Positions 52,520-63,374 of a stretch of 64,000 nt of DNA are shown here, piece after piece. Source of the stretch: Rebecca billardiae RCC1528 (lineage: Eukaryota > Haptophyta); assembly GCA_965240325.2 (NCBI GenBank), contig OZ251240.1, positions 496,001 to 560,000 on the forward strand. Direction: 5' to 3'. The position numbers and the translations under genes were made by a program. Below the pieces are notes generated by a model, which made no database searches, had not been told where the DNA came from, and was given only the letters and a program-made list of their open reading frames with translations. How positions within the stretch are numbered: the stretch's first letter is position 1; each line of letters begins with the position of its first letter.

Positions 52520-55500
52520 GCCGCCGCGCGTGAGCGCCAGCTCGAGCGCCGACGCGCCGACCGCCAGCGCGCGGCGCGTGACGCAGCGCGCGCGGCTCGT
52601 GCCGTTGAGCGGGCGGAGCAGCGTGGCGGCGGAGACGCACGCCTCGCCGTGGGCGGCGGGCAGCGCGCAGCACAGCGCGGCGCCGCCGCCCGCCGCGAGC
52701 GCCGCGCCGAGCTCGAAGCCGCGCCCGCGCAGCGTCACCACCGTGCCGCCGTCGAGTGGGCCCGAGGCCGGCTCCACGCCGAGCACTTCCACCGCGGAAG
52801 CAAAGTCGAAGATTCGGAGCGCGGGCGGTGCGAAGAGGGCCGGGACGGGCGGCGGCGCGCCGAGCCCGCCGAGCCAGAGCGCGAGCACGTACGCGCCCGC
52901 GCCGAGGGCGGTCGGCGGCGCGCACGCCGCCGCCTCGTCGTGCAGGAGCGAGCCGTTCAGAACCGCCACGGCGGGCGCCGCGCCGCTCGCGATCGCTTCG
53001 GCCGGGGTGGGCGCGCCGTCTGGGCGAGACGCCACGTGCAGGGTGCACGCGACGCCCGCCGACGCGGCCGGGTCGGACAGGAAGCCGCGGCCGCGCACGG
53101 TGAGCGCGGTGCCCCAGGCCATCGCGCTCGCGCCCTCCAGCCGCCGCCCCGCCGTGCCGAGGCCGAGGTCGTCGTCGGCCGCGCGAGGCAGCAGGGGCAG
53201 CGCGCTCGGCGTCAGCCCGAGCACGAGCGCGCGCACGAGCGGCGGCGGCGGCGGCGGCGGCGCGGACGGCGGCGCGGAGGGCGGCGAGGAGGGCGGCGAC
53301 GGCGGCGGGAATGGCTCGGCGCGCGGCGGCGGCGGCGGCAGCGGCGGCGGGCTGGGCGGAGGGCGCGGCGGCGAGGCTGGTGGCGAGCTTGGCGGCGGCG
53401 CGGGCGACGGCGGCGCGCTCGGCGGCGGAGGCGGCGGGAACGGTGGCGGCGGTGGCGCCGGCGGCGAGGGCGGCGGGAACGGCTCCGTGCGCGGAGGCGG
53501 CGGCGGGCGCGGCGGCTGGCTGGGTGGAGGGCGCGGCGGCAGCGAGGGCGGCGGCGCTGGCGGAGTCGAGGGCGGCGGCGGCGGGCTCGGCGGAGGCGAC
53601 GGCGGCGGCGGGCTCGGCGGCGGGCTCGGCGGCGGGCTCGGTGGGTGCGACGGGGGTGGCGAGGGCGGCGGGCTCGGAGGCGAGGGCGGCGGGAACGGCT
53701 CCGTGCGCGGAGGCGGCGGCGGCAACGGAGGCGGGCTCGGCGGTGGGCTCGGCGGAGGGCTCGGCGGCGGGCTGGGTGGCGGCGAGGGTGGCGGCGACGG
53801 CGGAGGAGTCGGCGGTGGGCTGGGCGGCGGCACTGGCGGCGGCACCGGTGGCGAGCGCGGCGGCGGCGAGGGTGGCGGGCTCGGCGGCGGAGACGGCGGC
53901 GGTGAAGGCGGCGGGCTCGGCGGCGACGGCGGCGGGAACGGCTCCGTGCGCGGCGGCGGCGGCGGGCGTGGCGGCGGGCTCGGCGGCGGGCTCGGCGGCG
54001 GCGAGGGCGGGGCAATGGGCGGCGGCGACGGCGGCGGCGCCGGTGGTGGCGATGGCGGCGGGCTTGGCGGGGGCGACGGTGGTGGGATCGGCGGCGCGCT
54101 CGGCGGTGGAGACGGTGGCGGGCTCGGCGGCGGCGACGGCGGCGGCGACGGCGGCGGGCTCGGAGGCGAGGGCGGCGGGAACGGCTCCGTGCGCGGCGGC
54201 GGCGGCGGCATCGGCGGTGGGCTCGGCGGCGGGCGTGGCGGCGGAGGCGGCGGAGGCGATGGCGGCGGGGTGGGCGGTGGTGACGGTGGCATCCGTGGCG
54301 GTGGTGCGGGCGGTGGGCTCGGCGGCGGCGAGGGCGGCGGCGAGGGCGGCGGCTTTGGTGGCGAGGGCGGCGGGAACGGCTCCGTGCGCGGCGGCGGCGG
54401 CGGCAGCGGTGGTGGGCTCGGCGGCGGGCTCGGCGGCGGCTCGCGAGGCGGGCTCGGCGGCGGAGATGGCGGAGGCAATGGCCCCACAGGAGGCGGCGGT
54501 GGTGGGCTCGGTGAGGGGCGCGGCGGCGGAGCAGGGGGTGGCGAGGGAGGCGGGGACGGTGGTCGGTCAGGCGGTGGCGATGGCGGTGGGCTCGGCGGTG
54601 GCGATGGCGGTGAGCTGGGAGGTGGCGATGGTGGCGGCCGCGGCGGCGGGCGCGGAGGCGGGCTGGGCGGCAAGCTCGGGGGCGGGCTTGGCGGCGGCGA
54701 GGGCGGTGGGCTGGGCGGGGGATGTGGCGGCGGGCTCGGGGGTGGCGCTGGCGGTGGACTTGGTGGCGGCGATGGTGGTGGTGATGGCGGCGGGCTCGGC
54801 GGTGGGCTCGGGGGTGGCGCTGGCGGTGGGCGGGGCGGCGGATTCGGCGGTGGCGACGGTGGCGGGCTCGGTGGTGGGCTTGGCGGAGGTGATGGCGGCG
54901 GCGATGGTGGCGGGCTCGGGGGTGGCGAGGGTGGCGGCGATGGCGGTGGCGATGGCGGCGGGCTTGGAGGCGGCGAGGGTGGCGGCGATGGCGGAGGGCT
55001 CGGCGGTGGCGACGGTGGCGGCGACGGCGGCGGACTTGGCGGCGGCGATGGCGGTGGGCTCGGCGGCGGCGATGGCGGTGGGCTTGGGGGCGGCGATGGC
55101 GGTGGACTTGGTGGCGGCGATGGTGGTGGTGATGGCGGCGGGCTCGGCGGTGGGCTCGGCGGTGGAGATGGCGGTGGACTCGGCGGTGGGCTCGGTGGCG
55201 GGCTTGGCGGCGGACTTGGCGGCGGCGATGGCGGTGGGCTCGGCGGCGGCGATGGCGGTGGGCTTGGGGGCGGCGAGGGCGGTGGGCTTGGTGGAGGCGA
55301 TGGTGGCGGGCTCGGAGGTGGGCTGGGTGGTGGCGACGGTGGCGGAGTGGGTGGTGGCGATGGCGGTGGAGACGGTGGCGGGCTCGGCGGCGGTGAAGGT
55401 GGCGGGCTTGGTGGCGGGCTTGGCGGCGGGCTTGGAGGTGGGCTCGGTGGAGGCGATGGCGGCGGGCTCGGCGGTGGGCTCGGTGGTGGGGATGGCGGCG

Positions 55501-58500
55501 GGCTGGGTGGCGGCGACGGCGGGGGAGACGGCGGCGGCGATGGCGGCGGTGATGGCGGTGGGCTCGGGGGTGGCGAGGGGGGAGGGCTTGGCGGTGGCGA
55601 CGGTGGCGGGCTCGGCGGCGGCGAGGGCGGCGGGCTCGGCGGTGGGCTCGGTGGCGGCGACGGTGGCGGGCTGGGAGGTGGCGACGGTGGCGGGCTGGGT
55701 GGCGGCGAGGGCGGCGGGCTGGGTGGCGGCGAGGGCGGCGGGCTTGGCGGTGGGCTGGGCGGCGGCGATGGCGGCGGTGATGGCGGTGGGCTCGGTGGTG
55801 GCGAGGGGGGAGGGCTTGGCGGTGGCGACGGTGGCGGGCTCGGCGGCGGCGAGGGCGGCGGGCTCGGCGGTGGGCTCGGTGGCGGCGACGGTGGCGGGCT
55901 GGGAGGTGGCGACGGTGGCGGGCTGGGTGGCGGCGAGGGCGGCGGGCTGGGTGGCGGCGAGGGCGGCGGGCTTGGCGGTGGGCTGGGCGGCGGCGATGGC
56001 GGCGGGCTTGGCGGTGGGCTCGGTGGTGGCGAAGGGGGAGGGCTTGGCGGTGGCGACGGTGGCGGGCTCGGCGGCGGCGAGGGCGGCGGGCTCGGCGGTG
56101 GGCTCGGTGGCGGCGACGGTGGCGGGCTGGGAGGTGGCGACGGTGGCGGGCTGGGTGGCGGCGAGGGCGGCGGGCTGGGTGGCGGCGACGGCGGTGGCGA
56201 TGGCGGCGGGGAAGGCGGCGGCGAGGGCGGCGGTGATGGTGGCGGTGATGGCGGTGGGCTCGGCGGCGGCGACGGCGGCGGGCTCGGCGGTGGGCTTGGA
56301 GGTGGGCTCGGCGGTGGGGACGGTGGTGGCGACGGTGGTGGGCTCGGCGGCGGCGATGGCGGCGGCGATGGTGGTGGGCTCGGCGGCGGCGACGGCGGCG
56401 GTGATGGTGGTGGACTCGGTGGCGGGGATGGCGGAGGGCTGGGCGGCGGCGAGGGCGGCGGGCTTGGCGGCGGCGAGGGCGGTGGGCTCGGCGGCGGCGA
56501 CGGCGGTGGGGACGGCGGTGGTGATGGTGGCGGCGACGGCGGTGGGCTTGGCGGTGGGCTTGGGGGCGGCGATGGCGGCGGGCTTGGCGGTGGGCTTGGC
56601 GGTGGCGATGGTGGTGGCGATGGCGGTGGGCTCGGCGGTGGCGACGGCGGCGGCGACGGTGGTGGACTCGGCGGCGGGGATGGCGGAGGGCTGGGCGGCG
56701 GCGAGGGCGGCGGGCTTGGCGGCGGCGAGGGAGGTGGGCTCGGCGGCGGCGATGGCGGTGGGGACGGAGGCGGGCTGGGCGGTGGCGATGGAGGTGGGCT
56801 GGGCGGCGGACTCGGAGGTGGCGAGGGCGGTGGTCTCGGCGGCGGCGATGGCGGCGGACTGGGCGGTGGCGAGGGCGGCGGCAAGGGCGGGGGGCTCGGC
56901 GGTGGCGACGGAGGCGGGCTTGGGGGCGGGGACGGGGGTGGTGACGGCGGTGGGCTCGGCGGTGGCGACGGCGGCGGCGAAGGCGGCGGCGATGGTGGTG
57001 GCGGGGATGGAGGCGGGCTCGGCGGTGGAGACGGTGGGGGAGACGGCGGGGGGCTCGGAGGCGGTGGGCTCGGCGGCGGCGATGGCGGCGGCGATGGTGG
57101 CGGCGAAGGCGGTGGCGAGGGTGGCGGGTTAGGGGGCGGCGAGGGCGGCGGGCTCGGTGGCGGTGAAGGCGGTGGGCTCGGTGGCGGCAAAGGTGGCGGA
57201 CTCGGCGGAGGACTTGGCGGTGGCGGGCTCGGCGGTGGGCTTGGCGGCGGCGATGGCGGCGGCGATGGTGGCGGCGATGGTGGCCGGCTGGGCGGCGGGC
57301 TCGGTGGTGGCGACGGCGGCGGGCTCGGTGGTGGTGAAGGCGGCGGGCTCGGCGGCGGGCTCGGAGGTGGCGAGGGGGGCGGGCTCGGCGGCGGCGACGG
57401 CGGCGGCGAGGGCGGCGGGCTCGGCGGCGGTGGGCTTGGCGGCGGGCTTGGCGGCGGCGAGGGTGGCGGGCTTGGCGGCGGCGAGGGCGGAGGGCTCGGT
57501 GGTGGTGAGGGCGGCGGGCTTGGCGGCGGCGAGGGCGGCGGGCTTGGTGGTGGCGAAGGCGGCGGGCTTGGCGGCGGACTCGGCGGCGGTGCAGGGGGCG
57601 GCGAGGGCGGAGGGCTGGGCGGTGGCGAGGGCGGCGGTGGACTGGGTGGCGGCGAGGGCGGCGGTGAGGGCGGCGGGCTAGGTGGCGGCAAGGGCGGCGG
57701 GCTTGGCGGCGGGCTTGGCGGGGGCGAGGGTGGCGGTGATGGGGGCGGTGGCGACGGCGGCGGCGACGGTGGCGGGCTCGGTGGTGGTGACGGCGGCGGC
57801 GACGGTGGTGGCGACGGTGGCGGGCTCGGTGGTGGCGACGGCGGCGGCGACGGTGGCGGCGATGGGGGCGGGCTCGGTGGCGGCGATGGCGGTGGCGATG
57901 GAGGCGGCGGGCTCGGCGGTGGACTCGGCGGCGGCGACGGTGGGGGCGAGGGCGGCGGGCTGGGTGGCGGGCTCGGTGGCGGGCTTGGTGGTGGCGAGGG
58001 AGGAGGGCTCGGCGGGGGCGACGGCGGAGGCGAAGGGGGTGGTGAGGGTGGCGGCAAGGGCGGTGGTGGGCTGGGCGGAGGCGAAGGCGGCGGGCTTGGC
58101 GGCGGGCTCGGCGGCGGGCTTGGCGGCGGGCTCGGCGGCGGTGAGGGCGGTGGCGAGGGCGGCGGGCTTGGCGGTGGGCTTGGCGGCGGGCTCGGCGGTG
58201 GAGACGGCGGCGGGCTTGGCGGAGGCGGGCTCGGTGGTGGCGAGGGCGGCGGCGAGGGCGGCGGCGAGGGCGGCGGCGAGGGCGGCGGCGACGGCGGCGG
58301 GCTGGGCGGCGGCGATGGCGGTGGCGATGGAGGCGGCGGGCTCGGCGGTGGACTCGGTGGCGGCGACGGTGGGGGCGAGGGCGGCGGGCTGGGTGGCGGG
58401 CTCGGTGGCGGGCTTGGTGGTGGTGAGGGAGGAGGGCTCGGCGGGGGCGACGGCGGAGGCGAAGGGGGTGGTGAGGGCGGCGGCAAGGGCGGTGGTGGGC

Positions 58501-61500
58501 TGGGCGGAGGCGAAGGCGGCGGGCTTGGCGGCGGGCTCGGCGGCGGGCTCGGCGGCGGGCTCGGCGGCGGTGAGGGCGGTGGCGAAGGCGGCGGGCTTGG
58601 CGGTGGGCTTGGCGGCGGGCTCGGCGGTGGAGACGGCGGCGGGCTTGGCGGAGGCGGGCTCGGTGGTGGCGAGGGCGGCGGCGAGGGCGGCGGCGAGGGC
58701 GGCGGCGAGGGCGGCGGCGACGGCGGTGGGCTGGGCGGCGGCGATGGCGGTGGCGATGGAGGCGGCGGGCTCGGCGGTGGACTCGGTGGCGGCGACGGTG
58801 GGGGCGAGGGCGGCGGGCTGGGTGGCGGGCTCGGTGGCGGGCTTGGTGGTGGCGAGGGAGGAGGGCTCGGCGGGGGCGACGGCGGAGGCGAAGGGGGTGG
58901 TGAGGGCGGCGGCAAGGGCGGTGGTGGGCTGGGCGGAGGCGAAGGCGGCGGGCTTGGCGGCGGGCTCGGCGGCGGGCTCGGCGGCGGGCTCGGCGGCGGT
59001 GAGGGCGGTGGCGAAGGCGGCGGGCTGGGCGGTGGGCTTGGCGGCGGGCTCGGCGGTGGAGACGGCGGCGGGCTTGGCGGAGGCGGGCTCGGTGGTGGCG
59101 AGGGCGGCGGCGAGGGCGGCGGCGAGGGCGGCGGCGAGGGCGGCGGCGACGGCGGTGGGCTGGGCGGCGGCGATGGCGGTGGCGATGGAGGCGGCGGGCT
59201 CGGCGGTGGACTCGGTGGCGGCGACGGTGGGGGCGAGGGCGGCGGGCTGGGTGGCGGGCTCGGTGGCGGGCTTGGTGGTGGCGAGGGAGGAGGGCTCGGC
59301 GGGGGCGACGGCGGAGGCGAAGGGGGTGGTGAGGGCGGCGGCAAGGGCGGTGGTGGGCTGGGCGGAGGCGAAGGCGGCGGGCTTGGCGGCGGGCTCGGCG
59401 GCGGGCTCGGCGGCGGGCTCGGCGGCGGTGAGGGCGGTGGCGAAGGCGGCGGGCTGGGCGGTGGGCTTGGCGGCGGGCTCGGCGGTGGAGACGGCGGCGG
59501 GCTTGGCGGAGGCGGGCTCGGTGGTGGCGAGGGCGGCGGCGAGGGCGGCGGCGAGGGCGGCGGCGAGGGCGGCGGCGAGGGCGGTGGGCTGGGTGGCGGC
59601 GATGGCGGTGGCGATGGAGGCGGCGGGCTTGGCGGTGGACTCGGCGGCGGCGATGGTGGGGGCGATGGTGGCGGCGAAGGCGGTGGCGAGGGCGGCGGGC
59701 TAGGTGGCGGCGAGGGCGGCGGCGAGGGCGGAGGAGGGCTCGGCGGCGGTGACGGGGGTGGACTCGGTGGGGGCGAGGGCGGCGGGCTGGGCGGCGGGCT
59801 TGGTGGCGGGCTCGGCGGTGGAGACGGCGGCGGGCTTGGCGGGGGCGGGCTCGGCGGTGGCGAGGGCGGAGGCGATGGCGGCGGCGATGGCGGCGGCGAT
59901 GGTGGCGGCGACGGCGGTGGGCTGGGTGGCGGCGATGGCGGTGGCGATGGAGGCGGCGGGCTCGGCGGTGGACTCGGCGGCGGCGACGGTGGGGGCGAGG
60001 GCGGCGGGCTGGGTGGCGGGCTCGGAGGCGGGCTTGGTGGTGGCGAGGGAGGTGGACTCGGCGGTGGCGACGGCGGCGGCGACGGCGGCGGTGAAGGCGG
60101 CGGCGAAGGCGGTGGTGGGCTCGGCGGAGGCGAAGGCGGCGGGCTTGGCGGCGGGCTCGGCGGCGGGCTCGGCGGCGGGCCTGGCGGTGGTGAGGGCGGA
60201 GGTGAGGGCGGCGGGCTTGGCGGTGGGCTCGGCGGTGGGCTCGGCGGCGGAGACGGCGGCGGGCTTGGCGGGGGCGGGCTCGGTGGTGGCGAGGGCGGCG
60301 GCAAGGGTGGCGGCGAGGGCGGTGGCGAGGGTGGTGGCGACGGCGGTGGGCTGGGTGGCGGCGATGGCGGTGGCGATGGAGGCGGCGGGCTCGGCGGTGG
60401 GCTCGGTGGCGGCGACGGTGGCGGCGAGGGCGGCGGGCTGGGTGGCGGGCTCGGTGGCGGCGAGGGCGGTGGCGAGGGCGGTGGGCTCGGCGGTGCCGAC
60501 GGCGGGGGCGAAGGGGGTGGTGAGGGCGGCGGTGAGGGCGGCGGCGGGCTGGGCGGCGGCGAAGGCGGCGGCGAGGGCGGCGGCGAGGGCGGTGGCGAGG
60601 GCGGTGGCAATGGCGGTGGCGAGGGTGGCGGGCGTGGTGGCGGCGAGGGCGGCGGCGAGGGCGGAGGAGGGCTCGGCGGCGGTGACGGGGGCGGACTCGG
60701 TGGGGGCGAGGGCGGTGGGCTTGGCGGCGGGCTCGGCGGTGGGCTCGGCGGTGGAGACGGCGGCGGGCTCGGCGGGGGCGGGCTCGGCGGTGGCGAGGGC
60801 GGCGGCGAGGGCGGCGGCGAGGGCGGCGGCGAGGGCGGCGGTGAGGGCGGTGGCGATGGCGGCGGTCTCGGTGGCGGTGATGGTGGCGGGCTTGGTGGCG
60901 GCGACGGCGGCGGGCTGGGCGGCGATGGGCTCGGCGGAGGGGACGGCGGCGGTGCCGGCGGCGGCGGCGGTGGCACATCAATCGGCGGCAGGTTGTCGCC
61001 CATCGAGGCGAAGTCGGAGCCGCGATTGCTCGAGTCGCCGTGCCCAAGTTGGCCGAATCCGTTCTTGCCAAAGCTGGGGGCGGGGCGGGCGGCGGCGCGA
61101 CGGCGGTGGCAGGCGGGGTCACGCGCACACGCGGCGCAGCGCGGCGCAGCGCGGCAGGGGCGCGGCGGCGGCGCTGGGGCGAGGACGGGTGCGGCGGCCA
61201 CCGGCCCTGCTGCCGCGCTGGCATAGATAGACTAGATAGACTGGCTGCCGCTGTGTCGGGCAGTGCGCAGCGCGGGCGCTGCCACGCTCGGCAGCGCGCC
61301 GAGCGCCGAGGCCGGGGCACGCGCCGCACCGTCCCGCGCGCGTGCACGGCGGAGGCGGAGGCGTGCGCGCACCACTTCACCTCCCCGCTGTCGAGCACGG
61401 CGCACGAGTAGTCGTCACCCGTCCCGCCCTGCGTCACAGTCCGGCCGCTGCCCAGCCGGACAGGGAGCAGCGCGTCGCCCAGCTCGCCCGGCGCGTCGCC

Positions 61501-63176
61501 GCGGCTGTCCGTGTCACCCGCGCCGTTGGCGCCGGTGTTCGCACCCTTGCCCCAGCTGTGTGGCACGGGGGAGGGCGCGCGCCGCGGCGCGCGTCGGCGA
61601 TGGCGCGCGCGGGCGCGCACAGCCGCGGAGTGCGCGGCCGCGCGGGCGCGCGCGGCTGCGCGGCTGCGCGGCGCGTGCAGGGGCGGCGCGCGCGCGGCGG
61701 CGCACCACTTGAGCTGCTGCTGCGGGCTCGTGATGGCGCACGAGATGTCGCTCCCCAGCTGGAGCGACGCGGGCTCCACGCCTGTGCCCAGGTCGAAGGA
61801 CACCGCGAGCGCCGAGTCAATGACGTTGCTGGTGTCGCCGCTGCCCAGCTGGCCCGAGCCGCCCGACCCCCAGCACTTGATCTGGCCGCCACTGAGCCGC
61901 ACGCACGAGTGCTCGAACCCCGCAGCCACCGCGAGCACGGTCGCCCCGCCCAGGTCGACGGCCGCCAGCGCGTCGCCCATCTCCCCGGGGTCGTCCCCCT
62001 TGTCGTCGGTGGTGCCGTCGCCCAGCTGGCCTTGGTTGTTGCGGCCCCAGCTGCGGCCAAGGGGGCACGGCACGCGCGGCGCGGCGCGTGGCACTCTCAG
62101 CGGGTGCGCAGCGCTCCGGGCGCACGCGCGGGGCGACGGAGCGGCGGGCGCGCGCCCTCGCGCCCGCGCTTGCGCGGGCACCTGCGGGGGGCGCGCGTGC
62201 GCGTGCGCGGTGCGCCGTGTGCGCGGCCGCACCATTTGACGGTGCCGTCCGTGAACAGGACGCAGCCGTGCGCGCCGAGGTGCACGTCCCAGCCGGACAC
62301 GACGAGTCCGGCTCCAAAGTCGAGGTGCGCGCCAAAGGTGCCCACGTGGGCCGTGCTGCCCGTGCCCAGCGAGCCCTGGTCCCCGCGGCCGCAGCAGTGT
62401 ATGCCCACCGTGCCACTGATGTCTGACTGCACACACGTGATGTGCCGCCCCAGCTTGACCGCCTGTGGCGTCGCGCCCCCGAGGTCCGCGGCGAGGAGCG
62501 TGTCGCCCATCGCGCGGCCGGAGCCATCGCCGGTATAGATCACGTCGTCCGTGCCGTGCTGCCCGAACTGGTTGTTCCCCCAGCTGCGACGGGCGGCGCG
62601 CGCCGAGCGGCACGCGCGCAGCGGGGGAGGCGCGCGCTTGCGCTCAGCGCGCGGCGCGGCGCGCGCGCGCAGAGCGGGGAGGGCGGCGCGCGCGCGCGGC
62701 GGTGCGGCGCGCACCATCGCACGCTCGCGTCCGAGAGCAACGCGCACGAGTGGATCCGCCCCCCGTCCACGTCCACCGCCGTGAGGCCCGTGGGGAGCGC
62801 CACGAACGGCAGGCTGAGCCCAAGCTCGCCCGGCTGGTCGCCGCGAGGCTCGGTGTCGTCGTAGCCGAGCTGGCCGGCGCTGTTTTGGCCCCAGCTGCGC
62901 GTGGCGTCCGGCGCACACCGCGCGGCGACGCGCGCCGCCTCAGCGCGCAGCGTGCGCGCGGAGCGCGATCCACGGGTGCGGCGCTCACGCGCGTGATAGT
63001 CGGGCGGGCGCCGCGCCGCACCATTTGATCGCGCCAGTGTCGTAGATCATGCAGCTGTGTGTGTGGCCCACGGCGATCGAGGTCACGGTGCCGGCACTGC
63101 CCACGCCGAGGAGCGCCCCCGGGTGCAGCGCCGGGCTCGTCAGCGTGATGAGCACGACCGCCCACGGGGTGGGCAT
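44702..63176 (-). CDS. Giant RCC1-blade / Ser-Pro3 / IPT / REJ-like / GPS PKD1-like receptor
   Basis: Six exons: 63176-63022, 62894-62715, 62583-62233, 62050-61706, 61555-61373 and 61073-44702. Together they give 5,861 residues. Order: possible signal peptide; about seven RCC1/BLIP-II-type blades (to about 420; HSCxL, IKCWGxNxxGQLGxG); Ser-Pro3 stalk (about 437-3015); two or three IPT/TIG domains (VEPASGPLDGGTVVTLRGRG); REJ-like region; GPS near 4495 (CACDHLTTF); TM1; TM2 (ELAQALFNTLALQLALECML) and TM3; a long disordered loop; a degenerate EF-hand-like pair; and the final helices (IVYGRVLGEAQTLAMVSSWG). The last part equals PKD1 TM1-TM5 and ends without a channel. It is the paralogue of the gene at 13515-19406. 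All five introns are GT-AG, phase 2, and split the Cys of the KC-WG blade junction. The 5' end is uncertain: exon 1 starts mid-blade beside a dispersed repeat. Confidence 0.82.
53238..60976 (-). repeat. 7.7-kb Ser-Pro3 coding minisatellite
   Basis: Minus-strand coding repeat of 12-bp units (SPPP; occasional SPPPP, LPPP, APPP, RPPP). It forms a stalk of about 2,580 residues between the RCC1 blades and the IPT domains. At its C-terminal end the pattern is punctuated by PPRTEPFPPPSPP (or RAEPF) at about 53300, 53475, 53688, 53934, 54177 and 54371, roughly every 170-250 bp. Ser-Pro(3-4) motifs are classical hydroxyproline-arabinosylation sites in algal and plant wall proteins. Confidence 0.95.
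57891..60800 (-). repeat. 429-bp higher-order repeat within the Ser-Pro3 tract
   Basis: The marker ggtggcgatggaggcggcgg begins at 57891, 58320, 58749, 59178 and 59607, each 429 bp apart. It recurs at 59940 after a shortened 333-bp unit and at 60369. The 429-bp units (143 codons) are almost identical, while the same 12-bp unit elsewhere in the tract is disordered. This is a higher-order array from recent unequal exchange. Confidence 0.9.
61074..63021 (-). other. Five phase-2 introns between RCC1-type blades
   Basis: Introns 61074-61372 (299 bp), 61556-61705 (150), 62051-62232 (182), 62584-62714 (131) and 62895-63021 (127). Each donor reads (A/G)A-TG|GTGCG and each acceptor cag|C-T, so every intron splits a Cys codon at the same blade position. 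The introns are very GC-rich with many GCGC runs. Confidence 0.8.
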
Positions 63177-63226
63177 GACGCCAGATGCGGGCTCGGCGCG
63201 CGTGTGGGGGCAGAGTTGGTTGAGAT

Positions 63227-63374
63227 GGAGTGGTGTCAAGGCACTCGGTGTATCGGTCAGTGGTTTGAGGTTGGGTGAGGGTGGTGGTTGGTTGGGGGCT
63301 GGCCAGGGTAGGGCTGGAGGCTTCGGCCGCCAGTCTGATCACCCGGAGCCCGTTATAAAGGGGAATTTAAAAAA
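63227..63374 (-). repeat. Dispersed repeat, copy B
   Basis: Inverted copy of the repeat at 38014-38159. Its left end (ggagtggtgtcaag) lies about 50 bp upstream of the chosen start of the giant gene, so it may supply the 5' UTR or promoter, or mark where the original 5' end of the gene was lost. Confidence 0.9.

Noticed and set aside
52464-61226. Plus-strand Gly-rich frames of up to 2,920 codons
   Set aside because: They arise from the GC-only 12-bp repeat. The minus-strand frame continues into IPT, REJ-like, GPS and membrane domains, which the plus strand does not. Kept only as a low-interest finding.
53212-62613. 3,133-codon minus-strand His/Arg-rich frame across the repeat and RCC1 exons
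   Set aside because: Out of phase with the domain-bearing frame. It reads across the introns and gives HRRRPRR-type shadow sequence.
61074-63021. RCC1 blades as a nuclear Ran-exchange factor
   Set aside because: The blades are N-terminal to an extracellular stalk and a GPS in the same protein, so an extracellular propeller role is more likely than nuclear exchange activity.
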